Notes: generated by a model not told the origin, from the sequence alone. Positions 6,859 through 13,096 are shown, counted from the first letter of the stretch. The stretch is 15,668 bases of DNA from Nitrosopumilaceae archaeon (GCA_007571225.1 RKRU01000120.1:1-15668); one strand, 5' to 3'. Translations and numbers: made by a program.

Positions 6859-7251
6859 TCAGGTAAGTTTTAGCGCAGACCTAGTCTCCGACCAGATCTG
6901 TATGCTGGCGCCCATATACGGGGACATTCCGTCTCCAATCAGCTTCTCATACGTGGCAACGGCCCCGTCTTTTGTAGTCGCCTTTGACTGTGCCTTTGTA
7001 AATCCGTCCGCATCGGTTATTATGGACACGTATCCATCGGCCGACTCTATTACTGCTGCAAGCTCTTCTTCACCCACGGGCTCAAAGACACCGCCCACCT
7101 TCTTTGTGGTCAGAGTAAGCATGCCAAACCCGGCCGCCTCAAACATCTTCATCTGTGACTTGGATGCCCTCTGCTTGCCCTTCTGGACCGCCTGAAAGTA
7201 CTGCATGTATGTTGTGCACCCTAATGATATAATAACCAAACACCATACCAT
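6859..7251 (-). CDS. Small protein of unknown function with hydrophobic N-terminus
   Basis: A 130-residue protein I do not recognise. With the ATG at 7251 (minus sense) it starts MVWCLVIISLGCTTY, a short hydrophobic stretch that could be a signal or membrane anchor. A basic patch (KGKQRASKSQ) follows, then an alpha/beta-looking body of about 95 residues (GFGMLTLTTKKVGG, EEELAAVIESADGYVSIITD, ending SIQIWSETRSALKLT). A TTG at 7266 would lengthen it by five codons but would overlap the opposite gene. An internal ATG at 7206 would remove the hydrophobic stretch, giving a 115-residue soluble protein. It is convergent with pyrH and divergent from the LEA14-like gene. Reading frame and composition favour this strand over the opposite open frame at 6797-7195. 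Confidence 0.65.
   Translation of the reverse strand: MVWCLVIISLGCTTYMQYFQAVQKGKQRASKSQMKMFEAAGFGMLTLTTKKVGGVFEPVGEEELAAVIESADGYVSIITDADGFTKAQSKATTKDGAVATYEKLIGDGMSPYMGASIQIWSETRSALKLT
7227..7235 (+). promoter_or_regulatory. TATA box of the LEA14-like gene
   Basis: ATATAATAA is centred about 27 bases upstream of the GTG at 7257, predicting a leaderless mRNA. The element lies inside the opposite gene's coding sequence. Confidence 0.5.
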
Positions 7252-7256
7252 ATACC

Positions 7257-7829
7257 GTGAACGCAAAGATATTCGTCGGGGCCGCAGTAGCAGTGCTTGG
7301 TGCCATACTGGTAGGCATGCTAGTGGCAGGGCCCACCATGGTATCTGATCTGCCCGGTGGGGTGTCTGAGATGGTACAGGGCAGTGGCGACCGTCCTGCA
7401 GGGACGGAGTTTCAACCCCTACAGGTCACGCTTGACGATATTGCAGTTACAAAGATAACGGACCGCTCTGCCACAATCGAGATTGCGTTCATACTGCATA
7501 ACCCAAATGATCGCTCCATGATAGTACAGACACTGGACTATAGGCTCTTTGAGACATCAGTTGACGGGTCTAGCCCGTTGACCGGGGGCCAGATAGGGTC
7601 TCGTCCGGGAGGATTTGTGGAGTTCGGTTCTAACTATTACACACTTCTCTCTGGAGGCTCGATCACGCTGAGGAACACCTCAGTCGTGCCTAACTCTGGC
7701 GATTCGCAGTTGTGGGATGTGCTTGGTAGTGATTCTGCCTCTTGGCGTGTTACCGGCGATGTCTTTTACAACCTGAGCTCCATGACTAGCGGCCAGGAGA
7801 ATGAGCTGAGTTTTGAGTTTACGCACTGA
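7257..7829 (+). CDS. Membrane-anchored LEA14/WHy-like domain protein
   Basis: A 190-residue protein with an N-terminal uncleaved-looking hydrophobic helix (residues about 5-24, Ala/Val/Gly-rich) and then an extracytoplasmic domain. ATIEIAFILHNPNDRSMIV (about 71-89) carries the Asn-Pro-Asn of LEA14/WHy domains, in which a beta strand leads into NPN. Further alternating strands follow to the end (YTLLSGGSITLRNTSVV, SWRVTGDVFYN, NELSFEFTH). Such domains are known from desiccation and stress proteins and from archaeal surface proteins; a specific role is unknown. The GTG start at 7257 is only five bases from the divergent neighbour's ATG and is supported by TATA spacing. Confidence 0.7.
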   Translation: MNAKIFVGAAVAVLGAILVGMLVAGPTMVSDLPGGVSEMVQGSGDRPAGTEFQPLQVTLDDIAVTKITDRSATIEIAFILHNPNDRSMIVQTLDYRLFETSVDGSSPLTGGQIGSRPGGFVEFGSNYYTLLSGGSITLRNTSVVPNSGDSQLWDVLGSDSASWRVTGDVFYNLSSMTSGQENELSFEFTH

Positions 7830-7833
7830 TATA

Positions 7834-7859
7834 TATCACAAATTTGTTATATTGTGATA
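7834..7859. repeat. Inverted repeat TATCACAA/TTGTGATA downstream of the LEA14-like gene
   Basis: Perfect 8-bp arms (7834-7841 and 7852-7859) enclose ten AT-rich bases, followed by AATTTCTTTTT. This fits a terminator hairpin for the upstream gene, but the symmetric AT-rich palindrome would also suit a dimeric regulator 30 bases before the next gene's TATA box. Confidence 0.55.
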
Positions 7860-7890
7860 ATTTCTTTTTGTAAATGAAATATTGCCAAAG

Positions 7891-7898
7891 TTATAAAA
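7891..7898 (+). promoter_or_regulatory. Strong TATA box of the 36-residue protein gene
   Basis: TTATAAAA is centred 28 bases upstream of ATG 7923 and is the closest match to an archaeal consensus box in the window; a T-run lies between it and the start. Confidence 0.65.
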
Positions 7899-7922
7899 GC
7901 ACCCGGGGGATTTTTTTATTAA

Positions 7923-8033
7923 ATGGCAGAAGCAGGTATGGCCGCGTTCGGCGCAGCAGCCGGTGTCGCAATTGCACTTGCGGTAGTATGTTTTGCTCTT
8001 CGCGGTAAGGGACACCCCGAACCGATCGAGTGA
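7923..8033 (+). CDS. 36-residue single-helix membrane protein
   Basis: ATG 7923 to TGA 8031-8033 encodes 36 residues: a short Ala/Gly/Met-rich N-terminus (MAEAGMAAFGAAAG), a hydrophobic helix of about 17 residues (VAIALAVVCFAL), and a basic-then-acidic tail (RGKGHPEPIE). It has the best TATA box in the window at leaderless spacing, its own short spacer on both sides, and a T-rich tract after the stop. Together these argue for a real gene, possibly well expressed. I cannot identify it; accessory subunit of a membrane complex is one possibility. It is too short for routine gene calling. Confidence 0.65.
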   Translation: MAEAGMAAFGAAAGVAIALAVVCFALRGKGHPEPIE

Positions 8034-8050
8034 TTCAGGGAACACACCCT

Positions 8051-8070
8051 CTCTTTTTCATTTTATTATC
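8051..8070 (+). terminator. T-rich terminator after the 36-residue gene
   Basis: CTCTTTTTCATTTTATTATC begins 17 bases past the stop, in the convergent gap with the Cas4-like gene. Confidence 0.5.
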
Positions 8071-8088
8071 TTCCTGTAGAAGCGTTGG

Positions 8089-8766
8089 TCACTTTTTTGA
8101 TTTGCCTAGACCAAACATCTCATGCAGTTGGAGCTGCTTTGCGTTTCTTCGCTTGGTATAGCACCTCTCATAGTACTGGCATTCAAAGCATTCAGATGAT
8201 GGTTCGAGTATGGGTGTCTTCTTCTCGCCTACGAGTCCGCTGAACACGCGTGTCCTTCTTATCGTCTCCTCGAACATCCTCTTGCTGCGCGTCAGTGAGA
8301 ACATCGTCTCCCTCCGGTCTCCAGACATGTATACTATGATGCCGCTCTCCTTCTCATACATCCACATGCAGGCGTTGAGGTACAGCACATCTGAGGCGTG
8401 CGGGTTCTCTATGTCGTAGTTGTCTTCTGTGATGTGTGTGATGGGGATGGGCCTGAATATTATCACCACATCATCTGCGATCATGTCGGCCCTGCCCTCA
8501 AGGCCGAGGCCATCGCCTATGTTAAAGCCCCTAGGATCGCACCCGTACTGGAGCTTGCGGAGCAGTCCCGGCAGCAGGTCATTGAATCCTCCGGTGTTGG
8601 ACTCTTCTGGTTCTATCCTGTTGTAGTATGCACGGCGCATGCAGCTGACCACCTCGTGCAGGTGGATCTTTTTGGTGTCTGTGGGGTCCACCTGTATCTT
8701 CAGATCCCTTCCTATCGATTCTATTGCGTTTTGGACTAGGCTCCTGTAGTCCGTATCTCCCATCAT
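8089..8766 (-). CDS. Cas4-like (PD-(D/E)XK fold) iron-sulfur protein, probably without the usual nuclease E-x-K
   Basis: A 225-residue protein laid out like Cas4/RecB-type exonucleases. One N-terminal cysteine (C42, in HLHEVVSCMRRAYY) and three C-terminal ones (C193, C196, C202) match the four-Cys iron-sulfur arrangement. GLEGRADMIADD (88-99) fits the strand with the first catalytic Asp (D94). DVLYLNACMWMYEKESGIIVYM (126-147) fits the later Q/Y-rich helix and strand. At the place where E-x-K is expected, the sequence reads I-F-R (103-105). That would leave the metal site incomplete, suggesting a structural or DNA-binding role, or a shifted active site. No other cas gene or CRISPR array is in the window. 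Two adjacent ATGs open the gene; the first is used. Confidence 0.7.
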   Translation of the reverse strand: MMGDTDYRSLVQNAIESIGRDLKIQVDPTDTKKIHLHEVVSCMRRAYYNRIEPEESNTGGFNDLLPGLLRKLQYGCDPRGFNIGDGLGLEGRADMIADDVVIIFRPIPITHITEDNYDIENPHASDVLYLNACMWMYEKESGIIVYMSGDRRETMFSLTRSKRMFEETIRRTRVFSGLVGEKKTPILEPSSECFECQYYERCYTKRRNAKQLQLHEMFGLGKSKK

Positions 8767-8791
8767 TTGACTTGTGTTTTTGTGTGATGTT

Positions 8792-8802
8792 CTTATAGTT
8801 TA
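8792..8802 (-). promoter_or_regulatory. TATA box of the Cas4-like gene
   Basis: On the minus strand AAACTATAAGA is centred about 31 bases upstream of the first ATG (8766), giving a predicted leader of only a few bases. Confidence 0.45.
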
Positions 8803-8823
8803 TTGTGTGGCAGGCAGGCTGTG

Positions 8824-8842
8824 GCAGACAGGCCCTGTCTGC
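8824..8842. repeat. 19-bp palindrome
   Basis: GCAGACAGG and CCTGTCTGC are perfect complements separated by one base. It lies about 20 bases upstream of the Cas4-like gene's TATA box (minus strand), a position suited to a dimeric regulator, or it may be a cruciform or small hairpin. Confidence 0.6.
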
Positions 8843-9086
8843 AAATGAATGCTCGTAAGGTGCATAACGGTGGACGTTTGGATAGTTGTTTTTGGTTGAG
8901 TGTACGGTGCGGCCCCGCCCCCACGCATGCGTAATGAGGTTTCCCTTTGCAAACACCCAACAACTGTCTGGGTCCCCCCCCACAAATGACTGGTTATGGG
9001 CACAAATTCGGCAGATTGTCTGCTCTGAGTCTAAATGGTACATCATGGGGAGAGGCAACCTCTTGTTCTTACACCTCAAGTATGAC

Positions 9087-9216
9087 TTTATCTGCCCTGC
9101 TTGGCACAAAAATAACTGGAAAAAAGGACTCTAGTTGTGCAGTATGGGTTTTTCAGTCATGCTTGAGTACATATAACAAGGTTGATGGAACCATATCCGA
9201 GGCAAGTGAAGTCATA
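9087..9216 (+). repeat. Dispersed repeat, copy B
   Basis: A 130-bp stretch alignable with copy A (1529-1657) over its whole length and with copy C (3857-3890) in its first third. It ends about 20 bases before the tes TATA box. Confidence 0.55.
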
Positions 9217-9236
9217 CCACACCAAATACGTAAGCC

Positions 9237-9246
9237 TTTTAATATT
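9237..9246 (+). promoter_or_regulatory. TATA box of the radical SAM gene
   Basis: TTTTAATATT is centred about 25 bases upstream of ATG 9266, supporting that codon over the longer frame that opens at 9182. Confidence 0.55.
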
Positions 9247-9265
9247 GGTTGAAATATTATACTAC

Positions 9266-10930
9266 ATGGCACTTATACAGATAGCAAACACATCTGTCAA
9301 AAATCTGGGCAAAAAGTCCACCATTCGGTTTACACAGAGCATCTGCCCTGATTGCAACATGATTCTGGATGCAGAGGTGTTTGAGAGGGGCGGCAAGGTA
9401 TTCATGACAAAGACGTGTCCCTCCCACGGCGAGTGCGAGGAGCTCTATTTTGGCTCCTATGAACTGTACAACAAGTTCAGCACCTACTGGCAGGACGGCA
9501 AGGGGGCCCACGCTCCAAACGTCATGATAGAAAAGTGCTCCTGTCCCAACAACTGCGGACTCTGCACAAACCACCTCTCGCACAGCGGCCTGGCAAACAT
9601 GATAGTAACAAACAGGTGCGATCTTACCTGTTGGTATTGCTTCTTTTACGTCAAAAAGGGACTAGAGGGGGCGTACATGTACGAACCCACGCAGGACCAA
9701 GTACGTGCAATGATGAAGACGTTGAGGGCCGAGAGACCGATCCCCGGCAACTCCATGCAGATTACCGGCGGTGAGCCGATGTTGAGGGAAGACATTACAG
9801 AAGTAATTAAAATAATGAAGGAGGAGGGGGTCGATCACATCCAGATGAATACAAACGGCATCCGGCATGCGATGGACCCAGAGGCTGCACGCGAGGTCAG
9901 GCTTGCAGGGTGCAACAATCTGTATCTGAGCTTTGACGGTGTTACCGCACGCACAAACCCAAAGAACCATTGGGAGATTCCCTACGCGCTTGACAGCTGC
10001 CGCAAGACCGGCACTACGGTAGTCTTTGTACCTACTGTCATAAAGTCGATCAACGATCACGAACTTGGAGGCATTATACGATATGCACAAAAGAACATGG
10101 ATGTCGTACATGCGGTAAACTTCCAGCCCGTCTCGCTTACGGGAAGGATGGGCAAGACGGAGCGTGAAAAGTACCGGATTACGATACCCGACTGCATACA
10201 GCGCATCGAAGAGCAGACAAACGGCGAGGTTACCATAGATGACTGGTTCCCCGTGCCCAGCTGCATGCCGCTGACTAACGTAATTGAGGCGTTCTCAAGC
10301 AAGCCAAAGTATGAACTCTCCATTCACTTTGCATGCGGTGCAGGGACGTACATATTTGAGGATGAGGAGACCAAAAAATTCGTCCCACTTACAAAATTCT
10401 GTGATATACAGGGCATGCTTGAACTGTTCGAAGACAAGGCAGAGGAGATCCGGTCAGGCAAGAACAAGTACTTTACCATGCTAGAGGTGGTAAGGAAGCT
10501 AAAGGGTTTTGTCGACACCAAAAAGCAGCCTGCAGGCCTTGATCTTGCAAAGATGTTTGGCAACATACTGATGAAGCGGTCGTTTGACTCAGTCGGCTCT
10601 TGGCATGTAAAGGGCCTGTTTCTGGGAATGATGCACTTTCAGGACAAGTACAACGAGGATCTTGAACGCCTACAGCGTTGTGATATACACTATGTGACCC
10701 CCGATCTGCGCATAATTCCATTCTGCGCATTCAATGTGATACCCGAGTGGTATCGTGACCGCATCCAGAAAAAGTACTCCATTACAGTCGAGGAGTGGGA
10801 GGAGCGAGAGGGCGTCAAGCTGGAAGATGGACTGTACCGTGGCCTGATGAGGCGCGGTGCCGGGGACGAGCTTGCAGCCGGCTGTGCAAAGTCGGAGATG
10901 TTCCACCAGGCATCCCAAGCGCTTTTGTAA
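9266..10930 (+). CDS. tes: Radical SAM enzyme of the tetraether synthase (Tes) type
   Basis: A 554-residue radical SAM protein. The core motif CDLTCWYC gives C118, C122 and C125 for the 4Fe-4S cluster that binds S-adenosylmethionine, and GGEP (168-171) contacts SAM. An N-terminal Cys-rich region, SICPDCN (C27, C30), C51, C57 and then CSCPNNCGLC (C91, C93, C97, C100), is expected to hold additional metal or iron-sulfur sites. This layout and length match the archaeal family containing MJ0619 and the Methanosarcina Tes, which join two C20 isoprenoid chains of archaeol lipids to make tetraethers. Tetraethers dominate thaumarchaeal membranes. ATG 9266 is chosen because of its TATA spacing; upstream residues look non-coding and overlap a repeat. 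Archaea of this group often carry several paralogues, so the exact lipid step (tetraether coupling or related C-C bond formation) is uncertain. Confidence 0.82.
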   Translation: MALIQIANTSVKNLGKKSTIRFTQSICPDCNMILDAEVFERGGKVFMTKTCPSHGECEELYFGSYELYNKFSTYWQDGKGAHAPNVMIEKCSCPNNCGLCTNHLSHSGLANMIVTNRCDLTCWYCFFYVKKGLEGAYMYEPTQDQVRAMMKTLRAERPIPGNSMQITGGEPMLREDITEVIKIMKEEGVDHIQMNTNGIRHAMDPEAAREVRLAGCNNLYLSFDGVTARTNPKNHWEIPYALDSCRKTGTTVVFVPTVIKSINDHELGGIIRYAQKNMDVVHAVNFQPVSLTGRMGKTEREKYRITIPDCIQRIEEQTNGEVTIDDWFPVPSCMPLTNVIEAFSSKPKYELSIHFACGAGTYIFEDEETKKFVPLTKFCDIQGMLELFEDKAEEIRSGKNKYFTMLEVVRKLKGFVDTKKQPAGLDLAKMFGNILMKRSFDSVGSWHVKGLFLGMMHFQDKYNEDLERLQRCDIHYVTPDLRIIPFCAFNVIPEWYRDRIQKKYSITVEEWEEREGVKLEDGLYRGLMRRGAGDELAAGCAKSEMFHQASQALL

Positions 10931-10933
10931 AAT

Positions 10934-10944
10934 TAATAAATATA
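10934..10944 (+). promoter_or_regulatory. TATA box of mtnA
   Basis: TAATAAATATA follows the tes stop by three bases and is centred about 24 bases upstream of the GTG at 10963, so mtnA likely has its own leaderless transcript. Confidence 0.55.
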
Positions 10945-10962
10945 CTGCATTCCTGTCATGTC

Positions 10963-12138
10963 GTGACCGATTCCCAATCTGCCGGCTTGCGTACCGTGGA
11001 GTGGCGCGACAACAAGGTTATGATGATCGATCAGACCCGTCTCCCAAACGAGCTGATCTTTGTCGAATATGATGATTTTAACCAGGTAGCCCATGCGATC
11101 AAGACGCTTGTGGTGCGCGGCGCGCCGGCGATCGGAGTCTCGGGGGCGTTTGGAATGGCGCTAGCGGCACTGCAGAGCGGCGCGCCTACCGTATCAGAAC
11201 TGCTAGGGGACCTAGAGAGGGCAGAAAAGGTTTTAGTCGCCACGCGTCCTACTGCCATAAACCTTAGGTGGGGGGTGGCTAGAATCTTGGAGGTTGCCAG
11301 AGCGGCTGCGGCGGACTATGTGCAGGATGATGCCGCCGCATCTGCTGATGATAATACAGATACAGGTACAGATGCGGGTACAGGTACAGATACAGGTACA
11401 GATACGGGTACAGATACAGGTACAGATGCAGGCGTCGGGCGCGTGACCCGTGCTGTGATAGAGGCGGCAAGGCAGATGGCAGCAGAGGATGTGCGCGTAA
11501 ACATGGAGATGGGGCGCAACGGATCCACCCTTGTCTCTGACGACTGTACCATAATGACACACTGCAACGCGGGCGCCCTGGCCACCGTTGCCTATGGGAC
11601 GGCGCTTGGTGTGATAAGGGCCGCCCGGGATGCAGGCAAGAACATAAAGGTGATCGCCACTGAGACCCGGCCCGTACAGCAGGGCTCCCGGCTGACTGCA
11701 TTTGAGCTGCAGTATGATGGGATAGACGTAAGCCTAGTGCCAGACACTGCGGTAGGCTACTCTATGTCTGGAGGGCTTGTGGATATGGTGGTGGTGGGAG
11801 CTGACCGTATACTGCGGACGGGGCATGTCTACAACAAGATCGGCACATACCAGGTTGCCGTGATGGCCGCTAGGCACAACGTTCCGTTTTACGTGGCCGC
11901 GCCACTCTCGACATTTGATATGGAGAGCAATCCATCCGACGTCACCATAGAGCACAGGGGGGCAGGCGAGGTTCTGGTTACGGGGGGCAGGAGGACCGCC
12001 CCCGAGGGAGTCGGCGTGATAAACCCCGCATTTGACATGACCCCGCCGGACCTGATAACTGGCATAATAACGGAGTGGGGCATAGTCGAACCACCGTACG
12101 GGGAATCGATCAAAAAGTTATTTGCAGCTAATAATTAG
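10963..12138 (+). CDS. mtnA: Methylthioribose-1-phosphate isomerase-like aldose-ketose isomerase (eIF2B-related fold)
   Basis: A 391-residue enzyme interconverting S-methyl-5-thioribose 1-phosphate and methylthioribulose 1-phosphate in methionine salvage. RGAPAIGV (52-59) and RPTAINLRWG (about 93-102) are MtnA signatures. THCNAGALATVAYGTALG contains the catalytic Cys (C201), ETRPVQQGSRLTAFEL the substrate loop, and GADRI with NKIGTY the catalytic Asp (D281). The Cys-Asp separation of 80 equals that of the Bacillus enzyme (C160/D240). Residues 132-157 are a Thr-Gly-Thr-Asp repeat inserted in the linker before the Rossmann-like domain. The GTG start at 10963 is supported by the TATA box and the beginning of homology-like sequence. 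Archaeal relatives can act on ribose-1,5-bisphosphate instead; the motifs favour MtnA but substrate is not certain. Confidence 0.85.
   Translation: MTDSQSAGLRTVEWRDNKVMMIDQTRLPNELIFVEYDDFNQVAHAIKTLVVRGAPAIGVSGAFGMALAALQSGAPTVSELLGDLERAEKVLVATRPTAINLRWGVARILEVARAAAADYVQDDAAASADDNTDTGTDAGTGTDTGTDTGTDTGTDAGVGRVTRAVIEAARQMAAEDVRVNMEMGRNGSTLVSDDCTIMTHCNAGALATVAYGTALGVIRAARDAGKNIKVIATETRPVQQGSRLTAFELQYDGIDVSLVPDTAVGYSMSGGLVDMVVVGADRILRTGHVYNKIGTYQVAVMAARHNVPFYVAAPLSTFDMESNPSDVTIEHRGAGEVLVTGGRRTAPEGVGVINPAFDMTPPDLITGIITEWGIVEPPYGESIKKLFAANN
11356..11433 (+). repeat. In-frame 6/12-bp minisatellite inside mtnA
   Basis: The units ACAGAT and ACAGGT (with GCGGGT, ACGGGT and GATGCA variants) alternate for about 78 bases and encode Thr-Asp and Thr-Gly dipeptides with two Ala replacements. 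The array keeps the frame because the unit is a multiple of three. Confidence 0.85.
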
Positions 12139-12141
12139 AAA

Positions 12142-12149
12142 CTTTTTAT
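12142..12149 (+). promoter_or_regulatory. TATA-like box of the DUF59-PqqD gene
   Basis: CTTTTTAT is centred 26 bases before the GTG at 12172. Its T-run, directly after the mtnA stop, may also terminate mtnA transcription. Confidence 0.45.
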
Positions 12150-12171
12150 CTTTCCATACGTTGCATGTCGT

Positions 12172-12801
12172 GTGAGCACATCTGTCGTAACCTCCAACGC
12201 CATTAGAAACTCGCTGAAGCAGTGCATGGACCCGGAGGTCCCCATAAGCATAGTGGATATGGGACTCATCTATGGAATAGACATTACTAGTTCCAACGAC
12301 GTCAACATCAAGATGACGATGACCACAAAGGGGTGCCCGTTGCACGAGACACTAGTCTCCGACGTGACCCGGTTTGCAAAGAAGGTTCCTGGCGTCAACG
12401 ATGTCAGCGTGGACATAGTCTGGGACCCGCCATGGTCCATGGATAGGCTCTCAGACGAGGCAAAGGCCACGCTGCGTTCTATGGGCGACATCACCACAAT
12501 GGCGACGCCCGCCCCTGTCGACTATACGGTTGCGATGCCGCAGGGGGTCGGAAAACTGATCAAGCAGGAGGACGGTTCGATGGTTCTAGCAAACGAGCAC
12601 GAACAGGGTTTCATGGTCAACCAGGCCATCGTGGATTTTTGGCAGTCGTGCAACGGAAAGCGCAAGATGACTGAGCTGGTGGACATATTTGCACAGCGGA
12701 CCGGACTTCAGCGCGGCCAGGTCGAGAAGGAGGTAATGCAGCTTGTAAAGCAGCTCACAGACGGCGGCCTGCTAGTGGTAGTATCAGGACAGCAAAGCTA
12801 G
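12172..12801 (+). CDS. DUF59/MIP18-family (SufT-like) protein fused to a PqqD-like winged-helix domain
   Basis: A 209-residue two-domain protein. Residues about 6-100 are a DUF59/MIP18 domain: a helix ending in DPEVPISIVDMGLIYG (20-35), then strands VNIKMTMTTKGCPLH with the conserved Cys (C55), then VPGVNDVSVDIVWDPPWSMD. This family (SufT, PaaD, CIA2/MIP18) assists iron-sulfur cluster assembly or transfer. After a linker, residues about 140-205 resemble PqqD/RRE winged-helix domains (GFMVNQAIVDFWQSCNG, then a helix-turn-helix-like segment ending GGLLVVV), which usually bind a peptide or partner protein. Start is GTG by TATA spacing. It follows mtnA and tes; an Fe-S maturation role for the nearby radical SAM enzyme is possible but only inferred from proximity. 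Confidence 0.8.
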   Translation: MSTSVVTSNAIRNSLKQCMDPEVPISIVDMGLIYGIDITSSNDVNIKMTMTTKGCPLHETLVSDVTRFAKKVPGVNDVSVDIVWDPPWSMDRLSDEAKATLRSMGDITTMATPAPVDYTVAMPQGVGKLIKQEDGSMVLANEHEQGFMVNQAIVDFWQSCNGKRKMTELVDIFAQRTGLQRGQVEKEVMQLVKQLTDGGLLVVVSGQQS

Positions 12802-13096
12802 AACACTACTCTTATGTTGAATTCGGGAATTACATACAAAAGTTCAAAGCTCCACGATAACCCAATTCTTCTGAGAATTTGATGGTGTATGGCATGAAAA
12901 GTGATATTGTCTGAGACCGGTCAGTGCCTATCTGAGACCCGCCAGCCGCCATATTTTGGATAGAACCTGCTATACTGTGGTTGGAGCGAAGCCTGTCTGC
13001 CATGTATGCGCCACTGCGAGCCCCGCAGGACAAACACGTTCTGCTATACTGTGGTTGGAGCGAAGCCTGTCTGCTATGCTGTGGTATGCGGCGCGG
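12802..13096. other. Repeat-rich spacer without genes
   Basis: No credible gene. It contains two 21-bp degenerate tandem units beginning TCTGAGACC (12910-12930 and 12931-12951), and the exact 34-bp direct repeats listed next. Open frames across the repeats (12956-13191 plus) repeat the same peptide and are artefacts. Confidence 0.5.
12967..13074. repeat. Pair of exact 34-bp direct repeats, 74 bp apart
   Basis: Copies at 12967-13000 and 13041-13074 are identical; both begin CTGCTATACTGTGG and end GCCTGTCTGC. A degenerate further start, CTGCTATGCTGTGG, follows at 13071. Sequence beyond the 34 bases is only loosely similar (TATGCG shared), so this is a duplication that has started to diverge. 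It borders the end of the transposase-like relic. Confidence 0.85.

Larger units (their letters stand above)
8767..9236. other. Gene-free region between Cas4-like gene and tes
   Basis: About 470 bases between divergent genes. Several open frames exist (8579-9109 minus, 8886-9134 and 8947-9252 plus) but none has recognisable protein character or a promoter. It contains the palindromes at 8824-8842 and 8923-8932 (ACGCATGCGT) and dispersed-repeat copy B. Confidence 0.5.

Noticed and set aside
6797..7195. 132-codon plus frame opposite the unknown minus gene
   Set aside because: Its Ser/Pro/Ala-rich sequence with no domain looks like antisense; the minus frame has balanced composition and a plausible start.
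8579..9109. 176-codon minus frame upstream of the Cas4-like gene
   Set aside because: It overlaps the Cas4-like gene out of frame, has His/Arg/Pro-rich composition and covers palindromes and a dispersed repeat.
9182..9265. N-terminal extension of the radical SAM protein
   Set aside because: The added 28 residues overlap dispersed-repeat copy B and would place the TATA box inside the coding sequence; ATG 9266 fits better.
10795..10962. N-terminal extension of MtnA into the tes gene
   Set aside because: It would overlap tes out of frame by more than 130 bases; the GTG at 10963 has a TATA box at the right distance.
12967..13074. CRISPR array
   Set aside because: Only two full repeats with one 40-base gap, no third exact copy and no cas operon; the Cas4-like gene is distant and seems degenerate.
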